NCBI GenBank assembly: GCA_034521755.1
Contig: JAXHMB010000003.1
Location: 310,001-374,000 of the forward strand
Length of the DNA stretch: 64,000 bases
Source of the DNA: JAXHMB01 sp034521755
GTDB taxonomy: Bacteria; Bacteroidota; Rhodothermia; Balneolales; Balneolaceae
Reading direction: 5' to 3'
This document shows, in pieces, positions 17,099 through 26,025 of the stretch; position 1 is the first letter of the stretch; every line of letters begins with the position of its first letter. Made by a program: the position numbers and the translations under genes. The notes under the pieces are model-generated. The model made no database searches. It saw only the letters and a program-made list of their open reading frames with translations, and was not told where the DNA came from.

Positions 17099-17779
17099 TC
17101 ACTCTTCTTCCAGAAATTTGGCCTTGAGCTGTTCGGCAGCGCGGATGGAGTTTTCGAGCCAGGTCAGCTCCAAATCTATTTTTTCCTCATCATTCAGTTG
17201 CCATTTAATATCAGAGGAACGAAGTTTTTTAGTAACCTCATACAAACACAGTGCTGCACTCACAGATATATTATAGCTTTCACTAAAGCCATACATGGGG
17301 ATCTGTACATACCCGTCTGCCTGCTTAATCGCATAGTCCGAAAGGCCATCAAGTTCCGTTCCAAAAACAAGAGCCGTCTTGTCCGTTAATTTAAAATCAC
17401 CAATATCACTGCCCTCTACGTGCGGTGAAGTAGCTATAATCTGGTATCCTTCATTTCGCAAATGTTGATAACAGGCGGCAGTGTTCTGGTCCCTTTCTTT
17501 ATTATATTTATGAATACTCATCCACTGATCGGCACCAATAGTTACAGATTTGGTGGGGCGAAAAGAATTATCATTTTCAATAACATGTACATCCTGCACA
17601 CCGAAGCAGTCGCAGCTGCGCAATACAGCACTCGCATTTTGCGGCTGATAAATATCTTCAAGCACCACAGAAATATACCTGGTTCGCTGATCCAGAACTT
17701 TCTGCATCGTTTCCCATCGCTCTTCTGTTACAAAATCTCTTAGATATGCGATCAATTTTTTCTTTTTAGTGCTGTCCAT
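17099..17779 (-). CDS. trmH: tRNA (guanosine-2'-O-)-methyltransferase, TrmH family
   Basis: 226 residues from the ATG at 17779; an upstream TTG at 17809 is less likely. SPOUT-fold motifs are present: motif 1 DIYQPQNASAVLRSCDCFG with the catalytic Arg, motif 2 ALVFGTELDGLS, and motif 3 IPMYGFSESYNISVSAALCLYE. Methylates the ribose of G18 in tRNA. It is convergent with the M28 peptidase gene; the 140-base gap has only a weak inverted repeat (CAGGGA/TCCCTG near 17014-17039). The substrate assignment follows the close motif match, but rRNA-directed SPOUT relatives exist. Confidence 0.9.
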   Translation of the reverse strand: MDSTKKKKLIAYLRDFVTEERWETMQKVLDQRTRYISVVLEDIYQPQNASAVLRSCDCFGVQDVHVIENDNSFRPTKSVTIGADQWMSIHKYNKERDQNTAACYQHLRNEGYQIIATSPHVEGSDIGDFKLTDKTALVFGTELDGLSDYAIKQADGYVQIPMYGFSESYNISVSAALCLYEVTKKLRSSDIKWQLNDEEKIDLELTWLENSIRAAEQLKAKFLEEE

Positions 17780-17870
17780 CCTAAAAATTAGCTGTTTAAC
17801 GCTGTACAATTTACTTTGGATATAGTATAATGCTGTTACATTTACCTTTCCAAAAAATATGGAGGTCGTT

Positions 17871-18317
17871 ATGCTGATTGCAGATATCTTAAAAGAAAAA
17901 GGGCACCAGGTTTATAGTATTTCACCTGACAGCACAGTCTATGAAAGCATCGAAAAGATGTCGGAAAAGAATGTAGGGGCACTTCTGGTTATGGAGGGTG
18001 AAAAACTCGTTGGTATTATCAGTGAGCGTGACTACAGTACTAAAATTATCTTAAAAGGACGCACATCCAAAGAAACGAAGGTTCACGAGATTATGACTTC
18101 AGATGTGCATTGTGTCACTCCTAAGGATAATGTTGAAACCTGTATGAGCATGATGACCAATGAAAAATTCCGTCACCTGCCTGTGCTCGACCAGGATGAA
18201 AACGTAGTAGGCGTCATTTCAATTGGCGACTTAGTAAAGGCGATTATCTCCCAGCAAAAAGGAGAAATAAGCACACTTCGCAACTATATTACATCCGGCG
18301 GTGGCTATCCGGGCTGA
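17871..18317 (+). CDS. CBS-domain pair protein
   Basis: 148 residues made of two CBS domains (about 5-60 and 70-130), a Bateman module that binds adenine nucleotides or similar ligands. Core motifs are VGALLVMEGEKLVGIISERDY and HLPVLDQDENVVGVISIGDL. The ATG at 17871 has a clear GGAGG five to nine bases upstream, unusual for this genome and stronger support than the ATG at 17859, which lies inside that same element. Its stop codon abuts the stop of the convergent response regulator. Partner unknown. Confidence 0.9.
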   Translation: MLIADILKEKGHQVYSISPDSTVYESIEKMSEKNVGALLVMEGEKLVGIISERDYSTKIILKGRTSKETKVHEIMTSDVHCVTPKDNVETCMSMMTNEKFRHLPVLDQDENVVGVISIGDLVKAIISQQKGEISTLRNYITSGGGYPG

Positions 18318-18995
18318 TTAATCGTCGCAGCGCAGCACAAAACCTTTTTTACGGACCGTTTCGATGTAATCGTTTTCTGTATGGTCTCGAATTTTCTTGC
18401 GCAGGTAGCTGATATATACGTTGATATAGTTGGTCTGGGTATCGAAGTGAATATCCCAGACGTTCTCTGCGATCTCTTCCTGGTTTACAATCTTATTCTT
18501 GTTCTTGAGCAGGTACACCAGCAGGTTGAATTCATTATTGGTAAGGTCAACCTTGGTTCCGTTCACCGTAAACTCGCGCTCCAGCATTTTTACCTGCAGG
18601 TCTCCACAAGTAAGTATCTGTTCAGCTCCCCCATCCGAACTTCTGCGGGTGATAGCTTCTACGCGGGCCATTAGCTCTTCGGGATTAAAGGGCTTGGTGA
18701 GATAGTCATCGGCTCCTACCTTCAGGCATTTCACCTTCACGTCTGTTTCCTGTTCGGCTGAAAGTATCAGCACAGGCGTTGTTATATCGTGATCACGAAT
18801 TTCTTTACATATTTCAAAGCCGTCTCCATCGGGAAGACCTAAATCCAAAATGATGATATCAAATTTATTATTGAGCGCATAATCTTCACCTTCCTGAGCA
18901 GTGGTAGCAACCCTGACATCATTCCCGTTTTTTTCAAGAACAGCTTTTACTAATGTCCTTACCGACGCATCGTCTTCGACAACAAGTACATCCAT
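18318..18995 (-). CDS. OmpR/PhoB-family response regulator (orphan)
   Basis: 225 residues from the ATG at 18995. The receiver domain has the acidic pair EDD (7-9), phospho-acceptor D51 in IIILDLGLPDGDG, and the Lys of YLTKPFNP. The C-terminal winged helix (about 130-225) contains LTNNEFNLLVYLLKNKNKIV and TNYINVYISYLRKKIRD. It therefore acts as a phosphorylation-controlled DNA-binding protein. No histidine kinase gene is adjacent, so the partner lies elsewhere. The target genes cannot be told from the sequence. Confidence 0.92.
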   Translation of the reverse strand: MDVLVVEDDASVRTLVKAVLEKNGNDVRVATTAQEGEDYALNNKFDIIILDLGLPDGDGFEICKEIRDHDITTPVLILSAEQETDVKVKCLKVGADDYLTKPFNPEELMARVEAITRRSSDGGAEQILTCGDLQVKMLEREFTVNGTKVDLTNNEFNLLVYLLKNKNKIVNQEEIAENVWDIHFDTQTNYINVYISYLRKKIRDHTENDYIETVRKKGFVLRCDD

Positions 18996-19105
18996 AGTCA
19001 AAAATTATTTAAACGTTATATTTCACCCCTGAAACCTAATTCATCAAATTATAATGATATCGTCATTAATATGCCAAAGTTAATAATATTGAACTTCAAA
19101 AAAAT

Positions 19106-19801
19106 TTAGTTGCTATAACCAAGAGTGTTGAGCCACCTCATTGTTTCAATTAAATAAGGTTTCGTGAGCTTGTGGCCTTCATCAATTTCTTTGAAGCTTA
19201 CCTTGGCGCCCCATGATTGAAGTTGTTCGGCTGATTCTTGCTGGGGCGCGCTCTTCACACTTTGATCTTTTGAGCCGTGCAGAGCCAGCACATTCATGTG
19301 ATCATACTCTCCTTTGCGGTCTTCAAAGACTTCTGTTTTGAGCCGGGCGCCTACTACCATTAAATCATTGACGTGCTTCCAGCGTGACAATCCAAAATAG
19401 CCCGCCAGGTAGCCGCCCATGGAATAGCCGAACACTCCCAGCCGGCTGACCTCAATATGCTCAAGTAAATGGTCGATAACTTCCTGTATAAATTCCGAAG
19501 CCAGCTCCAGAGACTTCACAAACTGCTGCTGTTCGCCATCGTACAAATACCACGCCCTGCCCCACTCCGGCACCTTGCGCTTGTGCTCTTCATCATAGAT
19601 AGGATACGGCCCCTGTATGAACAGGTGGTAGGCTTCCAGCTGCAGCATATCGCTCACATGGTGCTGAAAAACTTCAATATTCTGCTTGTAGCCGTGCAGA
19701 TAAACAATGAGCGGCTTCTTGCCCTTGGGCCCTGACTCAATAAGCTTATAGGGCACCTCAATTTTAAACGATGTTTTTCCTTTGAGTAAAACTTCTTGCA
19801 T
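19106..19801 (-). CDS. Alpha/beta hydrolase (putative esterase)
   Basis: 231 residues without a signal peptide. The fold is shown by the oxyanion-hole strand IVYLHGYKQN, the nucleophile elbow GYSMGG, a later Asp in LHGSKDQSV and the His in EIDEGHKL, so a full Ser-Asp-His triad is present. It resembles small carboxylesterases/phospholipase-like hydrolases. The substrate is unknown. It is transcribed alone and divergently from bioB. Confidence 0.85.
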   Translation of the reverse strand: MQEVLLKGKTSFKIEVPYKLIESGPKGKKPLIVYLHGYKQNIEVFQHHVSDMLQLEAYHLFIQGPYPIYDEEHKRKVPEWGRAWYLYDGEQQQFVKSLELASEFIQEVIDHLLEHIEVSRLGVFGYSMGGYLAGYFGLSRWKHVNDLMVVGARLKTEVFEDRKGEYDHMNVLALHGSKDQSVKSAPQQESAEQLQSWGAKVSFKEIDEGHKLTKPYLIETMRWLNTLGYSN

Positions 19802-19971
19802 GGTGTTTTGTTTAAGATTCTTTAGTCTTTATTGAATATAGAAAATTTTATACCAGTTACTAGCTACCAGCCTCTAGCTACTAGTACAAATTTTCTATTG
19901 GTATTTGCGCTTGTTGGCTGTTAATTTAGAGCAGCAAAAATTTTGATCATCGCTAACTTATAGACTTTGTT

Positions 19972-20976
19972 ATGGCTGAAGTAAGAACCGACTGGACCAA
20001 AGAAGAAATTACCGAACTATATCACAGCCCTCTCATGGAGCTGATGTATCGGGCAGCCACCGTACACCGCGAGCACCATGATACCGGCGAAGTGCAAGTG
20101 TGCACGCTGCTCTCCATCAAGACCGGTGGATGCCCCGAAGATTGTGCGTACTGTCCGCAGAGCGCCCGCAACAACGCCGATGTAGAACCGGGCAAAATGC
20201 TAGATGCCGATGAAATTCTGGGCGCCGCTAAAAAAGCCAAAGAAGCCGGAAGCACCCGCTTTTGCATGGGCGCTGCCTGGCGAAGTGCGCGCAAGACCAA
20301 AGATTTTGACAAAGTGCTGGATATGGTGAGTGCAATCACCGATATGGATATGGAAGTATGCTGTACGCTGGGCATGCTTACCGACGAGCAGGCTGCCAAG
20401 CTAAAAGAAGCCGGCCTGTATGCCTACAACCATAACCTGGACAGCAGCGAAGATTTTTATAACCGAATCATTTCCACCCGCAAGTACCAAGACCGGCTGG
20501 ACACGCTCAACAAAGTGCGCAAGAATGACATCAGCGTGTGTTGTGGGGGGATTATCGGGATGGGCGAAACCGACGACGACCGTATCGAACTGATCCATAA
20601 CCTAGCCACCATGCCTACCCATCCCGAGTCGGTACCCATTAACGCACTCATTGCTGTTGAAGGCACGCCGCTGGAAGATCAGCCCAAAGTGCCCTGGTAC
20701 GACATGGCCCGCATGATTGCCACCGCCCGCATCACCATGCCCGATTCGATGGTGCGCCTTTCAGCCGGACGTGTAAACATGAGCATGGAAGAGCAGGCGC
20801 ACTGCTTTATGGCCGGAGCCAACTCCATCTTTACCGGCGAAAAGCTGCTTACCACCGACAACAACGAGCTGGAAGAAGACCGGCGCATGTTTGACATTCT
20901 GGGTCTTACCCCGCGAAAGGCCTTTAAGGATGCCAAAGAAGAACACTTGCCAGAAAAAGTTGAAGCTGCGGAGTAG
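19972..20976 (+). CDS. bioB: Biotin synthase
   Basis: 334 residues. Radical-SAM enzyme inserting sulfur into dethiobiotin. The 4Fe-4S motif is CPEDCAYCPQSA and is preceded by LSIKTGG. Further landmarks are FCMGAAWR, YNHNLDSSEDFY and LSAGRVNMS, the last holding the 2Fe-2S cluster Arg; the Cys ligands in MEVCCTLGM and ISVCCGGIIGMGE are present. The gene is alone; no other bio genes lie in the window. Its codon choice is visibly more GC-rich than its neighbours (many gcc, ggc, ctg), which may reflect expression level or history. Confidence 0.97.
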   Translation: MAEVRTDWTKEEITELYHSPLMELMYRAATVHREHHDTGEVQVCTLLSIKTGGCPEDCAYCPQSARNNADVEPGKMLDADEILGAAKKAKEAGSTRFCMGAAWRSARKTKDFDKVLDMVSAITDMDMEVCCTLGMLTDEQAAKLKEAGLYAYNHNLDSSEDFYNRIISTRKYQDRLDTLNKVRKNDISVCCGGIIGMGETDDDRIELIHNLATMPTHPESVPINALIAVEGTPLEDQPKVPWYDMARMIATARITMPDSMVRLSAGRVNMSMEEQAHCFMAGANSIFTGEKLLTTDNNELEEDRRMFDILGLTPRKAFKDAKEEHLPEKVEAAE

Positions 20977-21199
20977 TTGCTGGTTGCTGGAAGGTGTTGT
21001 TTATTACGAACAATCAAACTTATAAATTATAAGGCATCCACTAGGCTTTTGACGCCTTTTCCACCTTTCCTTAACTTGTGGTTAAGCTATACAGATAACA
21101 TATATTATTCATTCATGTTATCCATATAATTTCTAGCATGGGTATTGTACAAATAAGACTATGCTATATTCAACCTCGTTAATATTAAAATCAGGTATA

Positions 21200-22048
21200 A
21201 TGAAATATCTAAAGGTACACTTACTGATTCTCGGAATTATCTTTCTTTTTTCTTGCAGCAAAAATGATACAAGCGATTTATCAAAAAGCGTAACCAACAG
21301 CGAGCAACCCAATGAAAAGATTAAAATTTTAAATTTTGGGACTTTTCACATGGGTTTTACATCCGATGCCAACAAAACAGAATTTGATGAAGAAGACCGG
21401 AAGAATCAGCAAAGAGTTCATGCTGTAGCCCAAAAGTTATCCGACTTTAACCCAACCGTAATTTTGGTAGAGCAAGAACCAAAATACAACGAAAAGATCC
21501 AGCAGGAGTACAATAATTATGTGAATAACCCTGATATGGTATTCGAAGAACCTTCCGAAATAGAACTTTTGGCCTATGAGCTGGGAAGACTGAGTAGTAC
21601 AGAGAGAATTTATGGTATTGATCACAAAATGAGATACAACTACCGAATTGGACAAGAGATTAATAATCAGATAGATCCTGAATGGCACGATAAATATTAT
21701 AAAGATCCTCTAAGCTTTTATCCCTCTGTAAATATTGATAGGGATAGTTTAAACTTGTTGGGAAAGCTTACATTGATGAACCAGGACCGATATTTGGATT
21801 TTCTTATCGCCGTAAATGCAGACATGCTTACACATGCAGGTACCGAAGATGGGTATGAAGGCGCTGATGAAGCGGCAAAATATTATCAAAGAAATCTAAG
21901 AATGTATTCAAATTTAAATAGAATAGATCTAACAGAAGATGACAGGGTTTTCATCTTGATGGGGGCAAGTCATACAGCATTTTTCAGAGATTTTATAAGT
22001 AGGGATCCAAAATATAAAATGGTAAACACGTTTAAATATCTGAAGTAA
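21200..22048 (+). CDS. DUF5694-like (TraB/PrgY-type) lipoprotein
   Basis: 282 residues from the ATG at 21200; the upstream start at 21161 gives a poor leader. Lipobox LFSC with Cys19. The mature part begins ILNFGTFHMGFTSDAN and includes NPTVILVEQEPKYN and the late VFILMGASHTAFFRDF, a pattern like TraB/ChaN-related proteins with conserved His and Glu that may bind metal. I recognise the family only as a domain of unknown function. Transcribed alone; enzymatic role unproven. Confidence 0.75.
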   Translation: MKYLKVHLLILGIIFLFSCSKNDTSDLSKSVTNSEQPNEKIKILNFGTFHMGFTSDANKTEFDEEDRKNQQRVHAVAQKLSDFNPTVILVEQEPKYNEKIQQEYNNYVNNPDMVFEEPSEIELLAYELGRLSSTERIYGIDHKMRYNYRIGQEINNQIDPEWHDKYYKDPLSFYPSVNIDRDSLNLLGKLTLMNQDRYLDFLIAVNADMLTHAGTEDGYEGADEAAKYYQRNLRMYSNLNRIDLTEDDRVFILMGASHTAFFRDFISRDPKYKMVNTFKYLK

Positions 22049-22301
22049 AGATTACTTGGCAAGGTAAACCAGAGGAGATTAAATTATCGCAAAGATCAGA
22101 ATATGCATTTTATCCAAAAAAAATAAATAACACTAAAAGACGCCCTATAACCAGCATATTAAGTGGGACGTGCCTCACTCTCCTACGCTTCAAACCCAAA
22201 GCTTCGGTGAGCAGGCCCCTACCGGTTTCGATTTTCAGTTTCCGTAGTACATTTTATAGCAAATTCAGCGCTGTTTTGCACGCCCCTTAAGCGCCGGGCC
22301 G
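22049..22301. other. Intergenic region between convergent genes
   Basis: No gene is seen. Around 22160-22210 there is a GC-richer stretch with an imperfect CTCAC/GTGAG inverted repeat, different in composition from its surroundings. It may be a remnant of a dispersed repeat or part of a terminator for the convergent gene pair. No T-run makes it a clear terminator. Confidence 0.3.
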
Positions 22302-23990
22302 TTAGAACAACCCGGAAATCACCCCGTCATCATCTACATTCATTTGAACCGCTGCCGGTACTTTCGGCAAGCCTGGCATCAGCATCATGTTGCCGCAAAT
22401 AATAACCAGAAAGCCTGCACCGGCCGAAAGCTGTACGTCACTCACCGTTAGAGTGAAATCTTTGGGAGCGCCCCGCAGGGCGGGATTGTCTGATATTGAA
22501 GACTGTGTTTTAGCAATACAGACAGGAAGATTGCCATACCCCAAGTTCTTAAAACGTGCCAGGTTCTTCAGGGCTTTCTTTTCAAAGTATATATCATCAG
22601 CCCCATAGATTTCCCGTGCCAACGTAGCCACTTTCTCTTCGATGGTATCTTCCCCATCATATAGCGTAATTTTTTGGGGATCTTCATTAGCGTCGGCCAG
22701 CTCAGCTACTTTTTTAGCTAACTCCTTAATTCCCTCTCCCCCTTCGGTAAAAGCTTCGTGCGGTGCACACGGCACATCCACAGATTCACAAAAATCAATG
22801 ATCTCCCGGATCTGTGCGGGCTTATCGCCTTCAAACTTGTTGATGGCAACTACTACGGGCACCTTGAATTTTTTAAGGTTCCGGAGATGTGCTTCAAGGT
22901 TTTCAAGTCCTTTCTTTAATTCCTCTTTATGCTGTCCGCTTTCCTGCGCCTCCTCTACCGAGGCTCCACCGTGGTATTTAAGCGCTTTGCAGGTAGCGAC
23001 CAGCACCACAGCTGATGGCCAGATTCCGGAGATGGGACTCACAATATTGAAGAATTTTTCAGCACCCAGGTCAGCTCCAAAGCCGGCTTCCGTGATCACA
23101 TAGTCGGCCAGCTTCAACCCAATACGATTGGCCAAAATACTGCTGGTTCCATGTGCTATATTGGCAAATGGTCCGCCGTGAACCAGCGCTGGATTATGTT
23201 CGGTAGTTTGCACCAGGTTGGGCATGATAGCTTCGTTGAGTACCACTGCCATGGCTTCGTGGGCTTCAAGATCTTTGGCCCGCACTACTTCACCGTTCTT
23301 GTTATATCCCACAACAATACGGCCTAACCTTTCTTTGAGGTCAGAACGCGATGATGCCAACGACAAGATGGCCATGATTTCAGATGCTGCAGTTATGAGA
23401 AATCCCGATTCACGCGGGATACCGTTTACTCTCCCTCCCAAGCCTACTACAATATTTCGCAGCGCCCGGTCATTCATGTCCATGGCCCGGTTCCAAAGTG
23501 GGTTGGTAATATCTATTTCCAGTTCATTGCCCTTAAAGATATGGTTATCCAGCATGGCCGCCAGCAGGTTGTGAGCCGTTCCAATGGCGTGGATATCCCC
23601 ATTAAAATGAAGATTGATCCTCTCCATCGGTATCACCTGTGAATATCCGCCACCGGCTGCACCGCCCTTGATACCAAAAACGGGACCGAGCGAAGGCTCA
23701 CGCAGGGTAACCATCGTTTTTTTGCCAATTCTATTCATGCCCTGGGTCAGCCCAATGGAAGTCAGTGTTTTACCTTCACCGGCCGGGGTGGGCGTTATGG
23801 CTGTTACCAAGATCAGTTTGCCATTGGGACGATCCTTAAATTTTTCAAGCACATTCAGCCGTATCTTACCGGTGTATTTGCCATAAAATTCAAAGTTCTC
23901 TTCATCCAGTTCCAGCTTTGCCATAAAATGGCGCATATGCTTCATAGGGGTTTGCTGGGCAATCTCAATACTGTCTAGCATGATATCCAT
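22302..23990 (-). CDS. fhs: Formate--tetrahydrofolate ligase
   Basis: 562 residues from the ATG at 23990, matching the usual length of about 560; the TTG at 24086 would add 32 poorly conserved residues. ATP-dependent formation of 10-formyl-THF from formate. The P-loop-like block TPTPAGEGKTLTSIGL, the LREPSLGPVFGIKGGAAGGG motif and GPFANIAHG are family signatures. With FolD at 43-44 kb it links formate to the folate one-carbon pool for purines and formyl-Met. Divergent from the matrixin gene. Confidence 0.96.
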   Translation of the reverse strand: MDIMLDSIEIAQQTPMKHMRHFMAKLELDEENFEFYGKYTGKIRLNVLEKFKDRPNGKLILVTAITPTPAGEGKTLTSIGLTQGMNRIGKKTMVTLREPSLGPVFGIKGGAAGGGYSQVIPMERINLHFNGDIHAIGTAHNLLAAMLDNHIFKGNELEIDITNPLWNRAMDMNDRALRNIVVGLGGRVNGIPRESGFLITAASEIMAILSLASSRSDLKERLGRIVVGYNKNGEVVRAKDLEAHEAMAVVLNEAIMPNLVQTTEHNPALVHGGPFANIAHGTSSILANRIGLKLADYVITEAGFGADLGAEKFFNIVSPISGIWPSAVVLVATCKALKYHGGASVEEAQESGQHKEELKKGLENLEAHLRNLKKFKVPVVVAINKFEGDKPAQIREIIDFCESVDVPCAPHEAFTEGGEGIKELAKKVAELADANEDPQKITLYDGEDTIEEKVATLAREIYGADDIYFEKKALKNLARFKNLGYGNLPVCIAKTQSSISDNPALRGAPKDFTLTVSDVQLSAGAGFLVIICGNMMLMPGLPKVPAAVQMNVDDDGVISGLF

Positions 23991-24131
23991 CTTTTTATCC
24001 CGCTTGGTGGTGTTTCTGTCAACATGTAATCCGGATGTGAATTTTTCATTAATTATTGAAAAAAGATTTATTGGGTAACTTTTCAATTGTAATTACATTG
24101 CCATTAAACGGTTCTTCATAGTCTTATCAGA

Positions 24132-25046
24132 ATGAAATATCATCTGGCTATATTGATTTTTTCGGTACTTTTGGTCGGCAATCCCCGCTCGACAGATAAT
24201 GCCAATGACCCATCCCCTTCTTCTTGCGAAGAACCGCTTACGTGGCGTATTGCTTCTATTGATTCTCGTTTTGACCTTGATGAAAAAACTCTAAAACAAC
24301 TGGCAAGTGAAGCTGCCAACTTATGGTCTAATGCCGTTGGGCAAGAAGTTCTGGCATACAGCGACAGTGGAAAAGTTGCTATCAATCTTATATACAGTAA
24401 CGCCCAAAAATTTACCGATGATGAACAGTCGCTTTCCGAAAACATCAATAAAAAAAAGCTTCACTATGAAACTCTGGAGCAACATTACCGCCAGCTTTCT
24501 TTCAGATACAACCAAAAACTGATAGAGTTTGATGAAGTAAATACCAGGCTGCAAAAAACACAAAAGGAGTATCAGCAAATAGCTTCCAGGTGGAACACAG
24601 GGATGGTCGTTTCAAAAGAAGAGAATGAAAAGCTGGATAAACTTAAAGATAAAATATCCCGCCTGCATAAAGAGTCTGAAAAAAAACTGACTGAGCTAAA
24701 TGCATTGATTGTTAGAATGTACGAGCAGTCAATTGCCGTAAATAATCTTGCCGACCGTATCAATGAGTTGATTTACCAACACCGGGAAAAATTTCGTTCT
24801 AAGCAAACTTTTCATCAAGGGGCGTATTTTAAGGCAGCTGAAAAACGAAAAATAAATATCTATCAGTTTGATGACCTTGACAAGCTGAGATTGGTTTTGG
24901 CCCACGAAATGGGTCATGCCCTGGGACTGGGCCATGTCAATAATTCCAGATCTGTGATGTACTACTTAATGGAATTTCAGAATGCCCGCAACCTACAGCT
25001 AAGTCAAGAAGATATTGATGCTATAAAAAAGAAGTGCAGATCTTAA
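24132..25046 (+). CDS. Matrixin-type (M10) metalloprotease with inserted coiled coil
   Basis: 304 residues with a signal peptide (about 1-22). The matrixin start WRIASIDSRFDLDEKTLKQ and LWSNAVGQEVL, with a strand KVAINLIYSN, is followed by about 130 residues of heptad-like, charged sequence (about 95-225, rich in K, E, L, Q). Then come LRLVLAHEMGHALGLGH with the three zinc His (258, 262, 268) and a downstream Met-turn SVMYYLME. So the catalytic fold is split by a coiled-coil insertion. It probably acts in the periplasm or on the surface. No pro-peptide with a cysteine switch was seen. Substrate unknown. Confidence 0.85.
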   Translation: MKYHLAILIFSVLLVGNPRSTDNANDPSPSSCEEPLTWRIASIDSRFDLDEKTLKQLASEAANLWSNAVGQEVLAYSDSGKVAINLIYSNAQKFTDDEQSLSENINKKKLHYETLEQHYRQLSFRYNQKLIEFDEVNTRLQKTQKEYQQIASRWNTGMVVSKEENEKLDKLKDKISRLHKESEKKLTELNALIVRMYEQSIAVNNLADRINELIYQHREKFRSKQTFHQGAYFKAAEKRKINIYQFDDLDKLRLVLAHEMGHALGLGHVNNSRSVMYYLMEFQNARNLQLSQEDIDAIKKKCRS

Positions 25047-25395
25047 ACAGCTAAGTAATAAATATTCTTTGAGAATTCATAAGGAGTGCAACCTTTCATA
25101 AAAATTTTAGAACACTTATCCCTTATCTCTTGTTTTTTAATAAGTTTTCGTGTAAGATATAAATGCTATTTAGGTAACGGCTTAGGGATATAATCAAGAA
25201 GACTACAAACACTTCTATAAGAGAATCCAAAATCCGTATTACTTGCTTATGATGGTGTGGGATACCTCATCCGGGCAGAATAGCATTTAAAAACAAAGAA
25301 CTACATACCCATGTAGTTCTTTACTGGCGGTAATTATTTATAATCAAATTACTGTTATACAACTACATTACATTTAACACATACAATATGCTATT
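25047..25395. other. Intergenic region with one hairpin
   Basis: No open frame of interest. It contains the perfect hairpin at 25295-25322 and presumably the promoter of the lipoprotein gene starting at 25396. Nothing else is recognised. Confidence 0.4.
25295..25322. terminator. Perfect 12-bp hairpin, possible terminator
   Basis: AAAGAACTACAT (25295-25306), loop ACCC, ATGTAGTTCTTT (25311-25322). A T-rich tail follows on the minus strand (TTTGTTTTTAAA); on the plus strand only a short T-run belongs to the stem. It lies about 250 bases after the matrixin stop, so it may be a terminator or a regulatory hairpin ahead of the lipoprotein gene. Confidence 0.5.
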
Positions 25396-25884
25396 ATGAT
25401 ACGATTAAGAAATATATCAATACTTTTGAGCTTGGCAATTATGCTAATCGTTACAGGCTGTAACGACAACGGCGGGGCGCCTGTTAATAAGGAACCAATT
25501 GTTCCACCTACCACAGATGGACGTACAAACGTTAACTTAGGATGCGTAGAACTTTCTGACAGAAATGTAGATGGTTCCACTTGGGATCATGGTCAAATTG
25601 ATGGAGACATAATTACTGTAAAAGCTAATGACACTGAAATTCTATCTAATCATGAATTAGATGGTCCAAGTAATGCTACCAATTTCTCATTCAAATTCGA
25701 TAACAAAGGGTTCAACTACATATTGTTGTTCGCCCATAACGAAGGGGATATACCACCAAATACTGCCACCATTGAATTAAATAATCAAGAGTTTATACTC
25801 TCAGCAAATTTATCGCAGAATGGTTATGTGAATATAGTAGTTCCCGGGGGCGGAGTTACCTGTGCTGATGCAGGAAACGCCTAA
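25396..25884 (+). CDS. Small putative lipoprotein of unknown function
   Basis: 162 residues. Lipobox VTGC with Cys22, then a low-complexity linker rich in Pro and Thr (25-42), then a compact domain of alternating polar/hydrophobic segments that looks all-beta (for example SFKFDNKGFNYILLF and ATIELNNQEFILSANL). Cys50 near its start and Cys156 near its end could form a disulfide in the periplasm. I do not recognise the family. It is flanked by a hairpin upstream and a strong terminator downstream, so it is a single-gene unit. Confidence 0.75.
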   Translation: MIRLRNISILLSLAIMLIVTGCNDNGGAPVNKEPIVPPTTDGRTNVNLGCVELSDRNVDGSTWDHGQIDGDIITVKANDTEILSNHELDGPSNATNFSFKFDNKGFNYILLFAHNEGDIPPNTATIELNNQEFILSANLSQNGYVNIVVPGGGVTCADAGNA

Positions 25885-25907
25885 ACTTTAATATACATTC
25901 ACTTGTC

Positions 25908-25942
25908 AAAAGCGAGGGAAAGATATTTTCCTCGCTTTTTTT
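25908..25942 (+). terminator. Rho-independent terminator after the small lipoprotein gene
   Basis: AGCGAGGGAAA pairs with TTTTCCTCGCT around a four-base loop (gata), with one G-T pair, followed by a run of seven T. Confidence 0.92.
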
Positions 25943-26025
25943 ATGTCTAACAGCCTGCCCCATACAACTTATACTTGAGCTTGTATCTTATACTGCTATA
26001 TTGCATTTAAATAAAATTAAGTGCT

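Noticed and set aside
22150..22260. attC site, IS end or tRNA remnant in the GC-richer patch between DUF5694-like gene and fhs
   Set aside because: The inverted arms are short and imperfect, no integrase or transposase is near, and no tRNA fold could be drawn.
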